Assembly: GCF_964340395.1 (NCBI RefSeq)
Contig: NC_135551.1
Span: 4,001,963-4,065,962 of the forward strand
From: Glandiceps talaboti
Taxonomy: Eukaryota > Hemichordata > Enteropneusta > Spengelidae
Length of the DNA: 64,000 nt
Direction of reading: 5' to 3'
The position numbers were made by a program, and so were the translations under genes. Of this stretch, positions 22,500-35,221 are shown in pieces. The notes beneath the pieces are model-generated. The model was not told the origin of the DNA, did not search any database, and saw nothing but the letters and a program-made list of their open reading frames with translations. The stretch's first letter is position 1, and every line of letters begins with the position of its first letter.

Positions 22500-24474
22500 C
22501 AGGGCCGTAGCCTGTTCAAATTGCCAAGGGGGCAGAACTTTGTCTTGGTGCAATCATGCATTTAAATGCTAATTTACACAAATGTGCATGCAAGTTACAT
22601 AATATCTATTTTAGCATACGCAATTAAATATTATAAATGTAAGGTCAGAAAAAAAAAAAATGCTGGTCAACGGGTAACCTAACCCATCACATTGGGTAAG
22701 TAGGTCGATTTCATTTTTTCACAATGCTTGACAAGGATAAAACAAACCATATGATATATAATGATAGCAAAATATTTCAGGTCGAGTTTAGATAGAACTT
22801 ATTCAGTCATCTTGATACTATCTCATGCAATTTGTCTGCATAGCTACAGTTAGGAAATGTACACAATTTACGGTTAAACAAATGGTGTAGTTCCCCTCAC
22901 CGTCTCTTCTCAAAAAATGTTAAGCTCGCCAATTGAAACTCGAGCATTATATTAGCCACCCCTTCTGTCACCTACACTACAGTGGAGATATAAAATCATA
23001 TGGTACAATGATGCATTGGAAGGAGACAACTCCAAAGGTGAAAAGAAATTGAAAATAAGACAGTGTAGGAGGCCATTTAGAGGCATAAAATATCAAACCA
23101 TAGACATAATAAAATACCAGAATTGAAACAATTATGCTATGCATTACATATTATCTGGAAGTGTATTTTGTTGTGGCAAAGCTGAAAGATATTATGCGGA
23201 TGTGTACATGGTAAATGACTTCTCCTGAAGCTTAATTTGGTTCCAAAAAATCCCGAATAAAGAGCAAAACATTTCAAGACTTTCAGACTTTTGATGGCCC
23301 AAGTTTTGTTCTCTTCTTTTTAGTGCACATTGGATATTTAATCTCAATTCATGCTTGTATGCAACATCAGAGCCAAGTAAACCACTGTATAAGATATTAT
23401 ATAATTTGGAATAGACTCAAATGTATATTGTTACATGTACTATTCAGGAAATATAAAGAAATGTCCTTAATTTTGAAAAAAAATGCATTGCCCATCACTA
23501 GAAAAAAATATATGGGTAGGTTGAACAGCTTTTTCATTTTTTCTGGCCTAATGTCGTATCTTTCAAAGTAGTTGCCGAAAAGATGTCACATTCAAAGTAA
23601 AAAAAATGGATGGTGTTTTCTCAAATAAGTAACACAACAAAATAATCATTTTCTTTACCCAACTTCCAAAAACTGTTATGGCCTCGTTTATGTCGGAACC
23701 CAACGTGAACTCAGTGAATGCTCCTTGCCATTATCATTATAATGGAAATTGAAGTTTGGATTTTGATGTCAGGTACAGCTCTGTTTACAAATTTTTAGGG
23801 CTATTCTTTCCATAGCAAATTGTCGCTTCAAAATGAATTGCGGAATAACGCTAGTGTCAGTGTGCAATGAGATAATTATATCAAACAACATTTTAACCAA
23901 ATACAACGTCGAACACAATTATTGAAAGAAATATCTTCAAATAGTGGATCTTAAACTGCGTACCTAGTTTAATAGTTTTTCAGGGCCACCAAATATTCCA
24001 AAAAGAGATCTGCCGTTTTATCAGTATAAAATGTTTTAATATAAGGAACAAGATGTAAATGAGACCGAGGGGCATCTTCGGAGTCACTGCATGCAGCATA
24101 GCAGGCGACCTCACGTTGAACGACTTTTTCCGTCTTTCTTTTGAGTTTCACTCACTGACATTATAATTGCGACTTGCTATCTTCAAATGAAGGAGACTTT
24201 CAAGACTACTGTTGCTCGCGGAAAATGCACAGTGCATGTGCGCACTTCTTTTGTACTTTCCCGCACAAAGAGTTTTTAATTTGCTGTAAAAGTTACAATT
24301 TTTAACTGGACACATTTTTATTCAAAGTTAAGCCAGCGTACAATAGCGATATAAGATACATTTTAGCCAGGAGTCAGTGTACAGTCACTTTAGTTTCTTT
24401 CGTTTTTTCCAAAATCTCAAGGGGGGAGGGGCAGCTGCCCCCCTTGCCCCCCCCCCCCGCAGTCTACGGTACAG
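22500..24474. mobile_element. hAT-like non-autonomous transposon, copy 1 (full length)
   Basis: The left end CAGGGCCGTAGCC...GCCAAGGGGGCAG and the complement of the right end (CTGTACCGTAG...GCAAGGGGGGCAG) are similar terminal inverted repeats of the style seen in hAT elements. The interior of nearly 2 kb has no long open frame and no transposase motifs I recognise. Related copies lie at about 54100-55140 and 62645 to the window end. Target-site duplication cannot be judged because the insertion is in a GT repeat. Confidence 0.6.
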
Positions 24475-24749
24475 GTGTGTGTGTGTATTTGTTGATCAGG
24501 TATCATATATTAGTACCATTGATATAATACCTAGGGTGCCACAATATGGTGACATTTGAATAGTGGTCAGTTCTTTGTAATGTGGTACAAGTGACTATCA
24601 TTTCCTAGCTTTTTGTAAATAAAAAACACTGGCATCATTCTTTTGATGAAACTGTATTTGTTCTGTGTTGTGTTCCTCAAAACCACATTTGAACTGTACT
24701 GTGCTGTGAAACTGAATAGAATACATCAAGATGATAGAAGATGGAATGA

Positions 24750-25770
24750 ATGCATTATATTCCTAGGTCATGTATATTAACAAGGATACCTGTATCTACA
24801 TTAGTGTTGCAGTTTGTATACTCATATTCACCCTGTACTATTATAAACTCATCACAGATTTCTGTCAAAATTTTAGAACATCTCTTTCTGATGAATATAA
24901 CTGTTCTCGACATGTCCATCCACCCCTCCACCCCTATTCATTTATTAGATTCTTCCAATGTTTCGATAAAAGTGAACAATTGAGGTGACTTTGTAATTAG
25001 ACTATGACCTTCACCTTGAATCGAAAAGATCATGCGATAAGTGAGTTGCCTGTCCTCTAAAACCAATTTATGGACAAATTCCATCATATCTATAGCACTT
25101 CGGGACCATGAGATTCAGTACTTTCATATTTTGGTATAATCACAGCTAGCTCTCAATACCAGCTGTCTTGGTAACAGAAGTTTGTAATAAAAACAACTCC
25201 GCATATGCCTTTGCTGTATTTTTCCTGAAAAACTGTATAATTTGCTATTTTCTAACCGATATTCATCTATAAAGATCATGTCTGATGTTAGCAATAGAAA
25301 GATTCCGACCGTATTTTAATAATTACAAAAAATTAAGATGACATTGAATTTTGACAAGGACCTTGACCTTGGATCGAAACAATCATGTAATCAGTGAATT
25401 GCTTGTCCCCCAAAACAAACAGGGGATATTGACAGCAGTGGTCTTGGTAACAGCTCTGTCGCTATAAAGCAACTTCATATATACTTTTCTCGTGTTTTTT
25501 TCGGAAAGATTGTATGTTTGGCTATATTCTGACGGACTTGCAGCTTTACCATTCATATCTGATGAAGTATCCAGAAAATCTTCAGTGAATGTTTCGATAA
25601 AAATCAAACAAATTAAGATGAATTTGAATTTTGACTATGACCCGAACTTGAATCGAAAAGGTGATGTGATCATTGAGTTCCCTGTCTCCTCAAATATATA
25701 TACACATCCTTTAATTATGATTATAGTATTTCTGGGGCACGAGATCTCAGATATGGCGTTTTAAATGTTT
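24750..25770. repeat. About three diverged tandem units of about 280-340 bp
   Basis: Units share ATTTTGACTATGACC, TTGAATCGAAAAG, GTGAGTTGCCTGTC and GATGAATTTGAATTTTGAC blocks (near 25000, 25350 and 25630). The last two are offset by about 280 bp. Non-coding in all frames as far as I can see. Confidence 0.6.
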
Positions 25771-25869
25771 TAGCCTCCTTCAAAATAATGTCAATGTTAC
25801 CATGGAAACCGTCTCCTGTGAGTTTGCGCAAGAGAATCCAGAGAGGCAACATTAGTTTTCTGAAGGCCC

Positions 25870-26890
25870 AGATGTTACTCTAACCAAATATACTGGCAAA
25901 ATTTGCACTTCAAGCCGGGCAATTGTTTTTCAAAATTTCAGCCTTGGCGCCCGAGGTGGACTTTGGTGTTAAGGGTAAAATGTTCAGAATCTTACAGTCA
26001 ATGTATGGTGGGCCATAAGATTAAAGCGTGTGTCAAATCTCAGAATAATATATCTCAATACTTTGAATTTCCAACTGTTGTTAGAAAATGGTGTATTTTA
26101 AGCCCATTATTGTTTTCCTTTTTTATAGGGGAGCCTCAATACAATGCTTGTTAATTCGGGACATGTTGGCATACAGTTGACACAGGAACTTTACAACATT
26201 GTATCCCTTCTTTATGCAGATGATATTGTAATTTTTGCTGATTCAGTTAGAAACCTACAGCACCTTATAAATGCTTTACACCACTTTTGTACGAAATGGC
26301 ACATGAAAGTAAACTTAGACAAAATAAAAATGATTATTTTTCGAAAGGGGGTTATCCAACTCGTTCTGAGACATGGCACTTTGGGAATTCAAAAATCCAA
26401 GTTGTCTCGTACAATAAATACCTGGGCCTAATGTTATCCTCAAGAAACATGTGGTCAAAAGCAGTGAAAATTCTGACAGACCAGGGTAATAAAGCTATGA
26501 AAATAATATCAGTTGCTACTTCCATTATAGGTTTCCTTACGTTTCTCTGCCATTTAAAACTTTTTCTGGGGATATCAATATTATGATATCTTAGAAAAAA
26601 TAGAAAGAAAATGATGTAGGAAAATATTAGGAGTTCCTAGTCACACACTAAATGAAGCAGTCACGGGGAATGTGGGCGCCACCCTGTTTTTAAATCTACA
26701 TTAAAGCGATGTGTAAGTTACTGGTTAAAACTTATTGAAATGCCAAGTGAAAGACTTCCAAAACAAGCATATCTAATGCAGCAGCTTTACAATTTAGATA
26801 GAATGGGTAGACATACTTGGGCAACTTCGTCAAAAAATATTTTATTCTCATTTGGTTTTGGATTGGGTGTCCCAAGAAGTAGGAAATAAC
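25870..26890 (+). mobile_element. Decayed LINE reverse transcriptase, 5' part
   Basis: Frameshifted translations give RT pieces in order: KMFRILQSMYGG, KACVKSQNNI, FEFPTVVRKWCILSPLLFSFF (the usual GVRQGCxLSP motif), then LYADDIVIFADS with the catalytic YADD, then SKIQVVSYNKYLGLML and later LIEMPSERLPKQAYLMQQL. Several frameshifts and stops make it dead. It appears to continue at 27850 after an inserted tandem array. Confidence 0.75.
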
Positions 26891-26939
26891 GATTAGGGTA
26901 ATAGGAAGAAGTGGTTAGGGTTTGGTAAGCATCCTATTA

Positions 26940-27835
26940 ATATTAATGAGCTATTTACATAAATAACTATTTTCAATAATTAGGCATTATCTTCATAGTG
27001 CATGACTGTGTCAAATTTAATGTAAGTTGTAAATATGTTGATGTTAACAGGGTGCATGTGTCTTATCTTGATGTAGCATTTAATCCAAATGAGTAATTTG
27101 CATAATTAATGATTTTAGGTAATTAGCTATATCTTGCCAATACAGACTTTAACTTCCATGTTATTTGGTACATACTTCAAACATAACAAAACACCTTTCC
27201 CTCTAAAGCTTATTTACATAGCTCTAAGTTATAATATGTCATTTGCATAATTAATGATTTCAGTAATTAGACTACCGGTATCTCTTAAGAATACAAACTT
27301 TAAATTTCATATAATTTGATATATCAATTGATGACAAAAAGTGCAAGTGTATGATATAGTTTATAATTGTAGTTAGTCATTTGCATAATTACTAATTACT
27401 AGGCTATATCTTAAGAATGTAAACTTCAAATTGCATATAATCTGGTACATAAATTGATGATAATAAAGCACATGAGTTTGATATTTGCTGATGTGGTTTA
27501 TAATTGTAATCAGTCATTTGCATAATGAATGTTTTTTATTAATTAGACTAAAGAACGCAAGCTTACAATTTTATAATTTGGTACATACCTTGATAATAAC
27601 AAAGTGTATGTGTCCTATAAGGCTTGTTGATATAGCTATCTTAATGACTCATTTGCATAAAAATAATGATTTTCAGTAATTAGACAATATTTTAAATAAT
27701 GCACATTTCAACTTCCACATTATTTGGTACATACATAACAAAGCTTACATGTCACATAAAGCTTGTTTACATAATTATTAGTTTTAATGTGTCATTTGCC
27801 TAATTAATTATTTTAATTAATAGAATAAACTCATT
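26940..27835. repeat. Tandem array of about seven 135-145-bp AT-rich units with octamer motifs
   Basis: Each unit contains TCATTTGCATAATTAATGATTT-like sequence followed by a GTAATTAGACTATATC-like block and CATATAATTTGGTACATA. Exact ATTTGCAT octamers occur at 27096, 27241, 27379, 27516 and 27651. The array sits inside a LINE relic. Confidence 0.8.
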
Positions 27836-27849
27836 AAAATGCTGTATTT

Positions 27850-28475
27850 CTAAGTGAGTTTCTATCTCGCATTTCTGATATCAATCAGCAACAATATGGC
27901 AAACGAATATATCACAGAAACCAAAACTACGTTCATATTATTTATTCAAAAGTCTACTCGAACCAGAAAAATATTTATTTTTAAGTTTCAACAGTCAATT
28001 TACCCGCTCTTTAGCTAGATTTCGTTGTTCAGCTTTGCCATTGGCAATTGAAGAAGGAAGGCGACATAACATTGACCCGTGGAATAGAATTTGCAAGATT
28101 TGTGACAGTGGTGACGTAGAAGATGAATATCACTTTCTTTTAGTACGCTTCTTCTATGACAATGAGAGGAAAAAATACATCCCAATAGAATTCAAAGCCG
28201 AGCTAAATTTTAATAAATTCATAAGACTGATGAGAACAAACAAACCTGAACTTCTAACATCATTATGTAAATGTGTATACAATGCATTTAAACAAAGAGA
28301 GACGCTTACAAGTGAAATAATGTAATACATGTACTCGTATTTATTCCAACCAATGATATGTGACTTTGACTTTGACTTTAAGTTTGTTGTAAATCTATTT
28401 CGTTGTATATGGACCGAGGGCCTTGTAAAGCAATGAACATATTATTAATATTATTATTATTATTATCATTATTCC
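27850..28475 (+). mobile_element. LINE relic, C-terminal end and 3' tail
   Basis: The frame through 28035-28325 reads SLARFRCSALPLAIEEGRR, RICKICDSGDVEDEYHFL and LLTSLCKCVYNAFKQRE. This is the Cys-containing C-terminal end typical of many invertebrate LINE ORF2 proteins. A short tail follows with GGACCGAGGGCCTTGTAAAG and ATTATT repeats. A stop and a shift lie further upstream. It is probably the other half of the RT relic at 25870. Confidence 0.75.
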
Positions 28476-28784
28476 CTCAGTGAAATGCCGATATTTTATG
28501 CAAAGATTTACAGGTACATTTTATGTGTTTATAGCTTCACTGAATGTCATCAAACATATCCGCTCACGCTTCATAGATTCGTCAACATGCAATAAAACAG
28601 CGCCACCAATATGAATTACCTTTATAGCATACACCTTCTCATACATACATGTAGACTACACGTAAGTGGTGAATCGATTCATAACAGTATTTACACTTGT
28701 GTGTAGTGATTGTACTAACAGAAGTTGTTCCAATATATGACGTCTTATCGTCATTACAGGATAATTTCAGTACAATTTTACATC

Positions 28785-30614
28785 ATGATTCAAACATTGT
28801 ACTTCGTGTGTTTTAGTTTATTTACACATCAATGTACTGCAGTAACAACCACTAATCCTGGTCCTATATTCGTAGAGCAGCCAACAGTTGGACTGAGACC
28901 TGTAGTTTTAGAATTTCAGGACACAGACCCTGGTGAAATGAGATTATTCTGCAAAATTGATGGGCTGTCGACGAATCATAAGGTATCGTGGGTGAAGAAC
29001 GAAGTCACAATTAGTGATGGTGCCATTTTACGTGAAGGACTGGATAATCTAATTGATACTGTTGAGGACAGATATTCGATAAATCATAAAGCCGACTATT
29101 ATGATTTGCAAATCAAACCAATCAGTATTGACACAGCAGAGTTTGATACTGGTCGATACCAATGTGTTGTTATTGATACATTTACCAATAATACAGTAAT
29201 CAGTTCAGACGTGGCTTCGTTCTATGTATACGTCAAATCAAGAGACACGGATCCAGAATGTCTTGTGAACAACGATAACATCACGGAAGGAAGACCTGTA
29301 AACTTGACATGTACATCAGGTATCGGAGTGCCAGAGGTCACTCTGCAGTGGTCGAGTAATGGCAGTGTAGGTATGCTGAACACAACAACGGTATATAACG
29401 TTAATGATAGTTTGGTATCTCGTGTATATGAATGGATACCAGATAAATGTGACAAGTCACTACAGTTTACATGCACGATGACGCATGAACTTGATGACGT
29501 AGTTGAATCCATATGTACTTCAGGACCGTATGATATCATTCATGACGGCGAAGTTGAAATTCAACCTGAACAACTTCATGTACAAGCTGAAAATGAAACC
29601 GCAAAATTTACCTGTAGTGTAAATGGAAACGAAGAAAAAGAATTATCTTGGTATTATAACGGAGTATCGATAAACGACCAAAGTCATAGTGTTGTTTTTA
29701 ACATCACGGGATCGTCAATCTTCATCAGCGGATTCAGTAAAGAACACGATGTAGGAAGTCATCATGTTTTATGTGTTGCTGAATATGAAAAATGTAATTT
29801 CAGTGCAAATGGCATATTGAACACTATGTTAGAGTTACTGCCATTATCGACGACTCAAAGTTTGACTGATAAGATAGCAACAACCACCGATAAAACAGCC
29901 AAGGAAACATCTGCCTCATCAACAACACCCACAACCACAGAGGATAGTATCAATCCATCTCCAGGTACTAGTAATATTCTATTCATAGTGTTAGGTGTAG
30001 TTGGGGCATTGCTTTTGTTTGCCCTCATTTTAGTCATCGTGGTATGCTGTGTAAGACGATCTCATCCACAAAGTACATGTAAACCTGATAGCAACACAGG
30101 TGAAGAAATGATAAATATTGAGGGAAGCGAAGTTCAAACTGGGAATCGATCGAATGAAAACACCAACCATTACGTTGATGACAATGAATTGATTGGACAA
30201 GAACGTACAACATGCAATGGCACCGAATCGGCCATTGTCGACAATGTACCTTTTACCAATGGAATGGCTGGCACTGAAAATAACCAGCAAAGGGAGGAGG
30301 AGGAAAAGGAGGAAGACTACGACGACGACGACGACGACGACATTGAACAGCAGCGACAAAATCAGCAGTCTAACGCCATGACGGACACCACACAAGAGAC
30401 TTCAAGTAACGGAAGAGAAGGTGACCCAATAACTAACATTGACGCTGAAGACGATATGCCGTGTGATAATTCACCGCCAAACAGAACGGGGTCACGTCAG
30501 TCTGAGGTCGCATATTCATTTTATGACATAAGTGTAAGTGAAGGAGACAAAGTAGAACAAGCAGATATAAAGATGCAAGATGAGAAAGATGAGAAAGACA
30601 TAGTTATCATTTAA
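28785..30614 (+). CDS. Receptor D: three-Ig receptor with long acidic, non-ITIM tail
   Basis: Started at the Met at 28785 (MIQTLYFVCF), not the upstream Met at 28725, because this start aligns with those of A-C and opens the signal peptide; 609 residues. D1: Cys56/Trp69/Cys127. D2: Cys176/Trp189/Cys230, bracketed by Cys159 and Cys244. D3: Cys277/Trp289/Cys330, plus Cys337. Stalk 352-394 is Thr-rich; helix about 397-422. D1 and D2 are almost identical to those of B and C. From about residue 250 the protein diverges sharply, and D3, stalk, helix and tail are of another type. The tail of nearly 190 residues has an E/D run (503-519, partly a GAC repeat) and no YxxL/I/V motif; YVDD and YDIS are the nearest. 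It ends in IVII, which would fit a class II PDZ ligand (weak). Looks like a conversion or shuffling product. Confidence 0.87.
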   Translation: MIQTLYFVCFSLFTHQCTAVTTTNPGPIFVEQPTVGLRPVVLEFQDTDPGEMRLFCKIDGLSTNHKVSWVKNEVTISDGAILREGLDNLIDTVEDRYSINHKADYYDLQIKPISIDTAEFDTGRYQCVVIDTFTNNTVISSDVASFYVYVKSRDTDPECLVNNDNITEGRPVNLTCTSGIGVPEVTLQWSSNGSVGMLNTTTVYNVNDSLVSRVYEWIPDKCDKSLQFTCTMTHELDDVVESICTSGPYDIIHDGEVEIQPEQLHVQAENETAKFTCSVNGNEEKELSWYYNGVSINDQSHSVVFNITGSSIFISGFSKEHDVGSHHVLCVAEYEKCNFSANGILNTMLELLPLSTTQSLTDKIATTTDKTAKETSASSTTPTTTEDSINPSPGTSNILFIVLGVVGALLLFALILVIVVCCVRRSHPQSTCKPDSNTGEEMINIEGSEVQTGNRSNENTNHYVDDNELIGQERTTCNGTESAIVDNVPFTNGMAGTENNQQREEEEKEEDYDDDDDDDIEQQRQNQQSNAMTDTTQETSSNGREGDPITNIDAEDDMPCDNSPPNRTGSRQSEVAYSFYDISVSEGDKVEQADIKMQDEKDEKDIVII

Positions 30615-31574
30615 TGGCGTTTGTAGAGTATTTTTTTCAAAATTGAAATGATACATTGTTATTTTTCAAAATAATCAAATGAAAGTCGATAATAGCTTTT
30701 TTATTTTTTAAATTTAATCCATTGTAAGATATAATACATTCGTAAATTTACAGGCTGGGAGCGTTACAAATTTTGGAATTTTCACGAAGTCAAATAAGGA
30801 ACAAAATCTCTTAAAATTATCTTGATTTGAGCGTTCCGTGTTCATTTACTCGTAAAACAACAAGTCATAAATTACTTCGAAGCTAAGAGGTCAAAAACAA
30901 TTACGATCATAGTTCCGTTTACATGATAAGTATACTCACGATGTCTCGAATGACATTTTTTGACAAGTAAACGACATGGCGACCTATGGACGAAACCCGT
31001 ACAGCTAAAATACCAACATTTTGGTAAATTTCACAATGGAATCATATTGTACCACCGAACTGCAAAAAGTAAAGGAATGGGTACAACGTTTTTTTTTCAT
31101 GTGTACGCGGAATACTAAATAAGAACATTTCTAACGTTTACCTTCCTGGTTTAAATAGGTATTAAATCAATATGTTTACACAAACCTTGTGATATACTAG
31201 TAACGAAGAACCACATTTTATTGCTGTGTCTGAACAAACAGTGCAGACATACGTTATTCGATACACTCCTGTTTATTACCTTGTCAGTTATTTTATGAGT
31301 TTAATTTGTGTAACCCTCGATGACCTTACAAGTACACAGGTTTGTATCACTAGGCGTTCCTATGCTAAGGCGTTTTATATCACGACTGTCATGTAATTGA
31401 CCAAATGCAATTCTGGACGTGGTGTTGACCATTATGAACAAAACGTTTGTTGTCAGTACTAATCATATTATAAGACTGAATCACACTTACAAACAGATCT
31501 TACAACAGAACAATTCATCAGATAACTGTCCATCATCACTGACATTGAATACACGTTCTCATTACAGCTAAGGG
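30615..31574. other. Non-coding interval downstream of receptor D
   Basis: AT-rich; the 3' UTR of receptor D presumably lies here. No other gene or element recognised. Confidence 0.4.
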
Positions 31575-32092
31575 AACCATATCGCATCCCATCATGTTTT
31601 ATCACATCACAGATACGTCATATCACGTAATAACACATGGTTATAGCCAACCATATCACATCCCATCACGTGTTATCACATCACAGATACGTCATATCAC
31701 GTAATAACACATGGTTATAGCCAACCATATCACATCCCATCACGTTTCATCACATCACAGATACGTCATATCACGTAATAACACATGGTTATAGCCAACC
31801 GTATCACATCTCACCACGTTTTATCACATCACAGATACGTCATATCACGTAATAACACATGGTTATAGCCAACCGTATCACATCCCATCATGTTTTATCA
31901 CATCACAGATACGTCACATCACATAATAACACATGGTTATAGCCAACCGTATCACATCCCATCACGTTTTATCACATCACAGATACGTCATATCACATAA
32001 TAACACATGGTTATAGCCAACCATATCACATCCCATCATGTCTTATCACATCACAGATACGTCATATCACGTAATAACACATGGTTATAACA
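31575..32092. repeat. Minisatellite, 74-bp unit, seven copies
   Basis: Unit landmarks recur every 74 bp: AACCATATCACATCCCATCA, ATCACAGATACGTCATATC and CGTAATAACACATGGTTATA. There are only scattered substitutions between copies. Confidence 0.92.
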
Positions 32093-35000
32093 CATCTACA
32101 TATTCATTTCGAAACATTCCCCATCATATAATATCGAGCCACATAATCACATTTAAAAAAACAATCACCATATTTACAAAGTTACACTTACTTATAGTTC
32201 ATATCGCTATGTGATACACTATTTCTGTCTGAAGCATATTATAAACAATACAAGAGAATTACTCCAGGAATATATTCGTTCAGTAATACAGTACACGTTC
32301 GTACTTATTCATTTCTAGTGTATCCATCTTTATATATATCCTTGAAGCCTCTGTAATCACCTTTAGAGATATAATGCTCGTTATTGTAATATAGATATAG
32401 AGTGGTTTGATTTGATTTTTTACACAATTGGGTCACTCTCTAAAGATTTCATAACTGCCTGAGAAATGGATTGAATTTACAAAACAGGTTAACCAGGAAC
32501 ATTAAAGCACTGTTACAGCAACTGTTTTCTGTTTTTGTCTTGTCTTGCCCGGTCTTGTGTTTTACAGTTAATGGTCTTTGTGAAAGTGGTCATCAGAAAC
32601 ATTAGTTATCTAATATCGACAACTTATTATTCGCTAGCACCACAGATTTGGGACTATTGCGAAACGGAAATTATCGTTTCTCAAAATTGGACGACAGATG
32701 GTGATTTCTTTACATTTGAAGTCATGTAAAGAAATTATCCGATCTAAACATGGCACTAAATAGTCAAATACTGAAACAAGCGGGAACGCCCTTCTTCCTG
32801 ATCACTAGTTTAAATGTTTGCATGTAAACAGATATTGGAATGTCCGTCGTTGCCTCAAGGCTGCTCAAGTGACCTGGTTTGTACGAAGTATTATGGTTTT
32901 TATCGTCCTATTTTTCAGTTTTACCCGATAATCTGTGAAGCTATGCTCGTTCATTTGCCCCTCACTGTATCACAGTGCTTGATGTTCATACGTCACAAAG
33001 CACTCATACAGCATGCCTCTGTTACATTATTGTGGGTTGAGTTGCCTCATAGTAGGAATTTCTTATTTTATACCACATACCCAGTCATTCACTGGCGAAC
33101 CACGCCACGTCAGTTAGTAGAATACATACTAAAAGTGTAGTGATGGAGTAAATTGACCATCATTCTAAACCACACATTTACAAGTTTTAGAAATGGACAA
33201 TAATAGTAAGCAGATTAATTTATTTAGCATCAGTAAATTTCCCAGGCGTGAATATGTATATACCAAGAGGTCGGACAGTGTTCAAGCAGTCAGACAGCTT
33301 CGCCAAAGCAACCACTCAAAAGTACAGTACGAAATGTAATAGTGTAATCAAACTAGTTTTTTCGATGTTGATGACACTGTATTTACAACAAATATATCAC
33401 CAACACTCAACCCGAGTCAAAGTGCATATAGCTGACATATCAGTAGCGGAGTTATTCACGGTTTACGACGACCCTTTTCCATTTACGATAGAAAACTAAG
33501 CGTACGCGAAGTACTATAATAATAGGAAGGTGTGTATTAAAAGTAGCAGTCAGACATTCAACGGTTACCAGTCAATATGGATGCGGAAGGACTAGCAGAC
33601 GAACTTTCACGGCCTACCTGTTGGTAGGCAGTGTATCATTTATTACCATCGTTTGCTTTTATTTGAATAATCATATGTACCACAGCAGAAATGGCAATCC
33701 ATACTTATGTTGCACGTTTCTACAAATCCACAAAATCACAAAATATTCTAATTATCCTAAAAGTATATGCATTGCCCTAGATTTACTCTCTCAAGGTCAT
33801 CTGCAAGGAGTCTAGTCTGGATGTGATAGTACCTGTGGTTTAATCACAAAGTGGTTTATCTGATATACATCATTTACATTGCTATACATTTTATTAGACT
33901 CGTGATAGGTGATTTTAATGTTCAGAAGTTAAAACTGGAATTCAGTTCCGAGAGAAAATGTTAACTTTAAAATGTATTTTATCACGGTAATAAAGATTGG
34001 TTCTATTTTTCATCTTCATATGATTGTATGTTTAGGAATACACATACCCACAATCACTTGTGAGCTAATATATTCTATTCAAGGAGAGTCGTAATACAAA
34101 ATGGCGTTATTAAGTATTAACGAACTATCAAAAAACTGTCACCGTTTCGTTTGTTTGTTTGTTTGTTTGTTTGTTTGTTTAAATACCTGTGACGATATGT
34201 CTGATAATATTCGTAAATGGCTAATAACACCATTTTGTATTATGACCATAGGATATTAGCCCACAAGCACCCGTGCATGTGCTGTATTCGATAGGATAGG
34301 TAAAATGGAGTTACTCGTAGAGATGGTGAAAGGGGTAAGTGATGGTGGTAACTTTAACTCGTCGTTACGGGAGTGGTTTAAGTACATTACATTTGTAACC
34401 TACTTGACCCTTATAAACGCCGTCAAACCGTCACATGATTCCACAAAACCGTTGTTGGGTAGCTGAGGTAATATTAAGCGGATTAATAATGAACACACTC
34501 ACGATTACCGATTGAAATTAAATTTCACTTCTGCTGAACTTCCTTCCCTGCCCCACTCCACATCCTCTTTTACAGTTCTGACTTCGTTCCTCCATAAGTG
34601 GCACAAATCGGTATTTATCATATTAGCATAAGCCTACTTTACCTGCCATTAAAAACTCAATAAATAGTTGTAACCGATAAACGTCTGTGCTAGCGTCTCT
34701 TATCATGATCATCCCCTATTTCAATCCACGTGTCAATAAATTATCGCCCTTCAATGTTTCAGCGTGGCAGGTAATTTCAGTTGTAAACATAATAGTTGAT
34801 ATTAACTCGGTGCAGTCTCTATAAATGGAGAGATACGATGAGAATTAATACCGCATGTATTAAACCCCTTCAATATGGTGGAAAAATGAAAGTCCATCTA
34901 TGTTGGGTGTACCTCAATGTATAAGTGGGATTTAGAAACATGAGACCACGTAAAGCTCATAAGATATAAGGGTCGTGTTAGGGGCGAGAACAATATGATA

Positions 35001-35221
35001 GAAAACTAAATTCTTTTACTTTGGGGGTGGGGTGGGGTGGGGTTTGAACCATTTTAGTTCTCATTCTACAAAAACGATTTTAGTTTTAATGAATCTGTAA
35101 ACTTAAATACAAATATATATTTTTTTTTAAAAAGTCAAATTTAGAAATGGAGGATATTTTGCTATAGTAAATGCAAGGCACTTAAATAAATTAAATTGTC
35201 AACAAAAGAACTATTTTTCCT
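32093..35221. other. Non-coding interval between minisatellites
   Basis: No gene recognised. It contains a (GTTT)n run at about 34147-34180 and a G-rich run at about 35024-35043 (GGGGGTGGGGTGGGGTGGGG, quadruplex-prone). Confidence 0.4.

Noticed and set aside
23969-24151. Possible transposase remnant inside the hAT-like element
   Set aside because: Only 60 codons with no recognisable hAT motif; too short to support.
28725-28784. Upstream Met (28725) as start of receptor D
   Set aside because: It would add 20 non-hydrophobic residues before the signal peptide; the Met at 28785 aligns with the starts of A-C.
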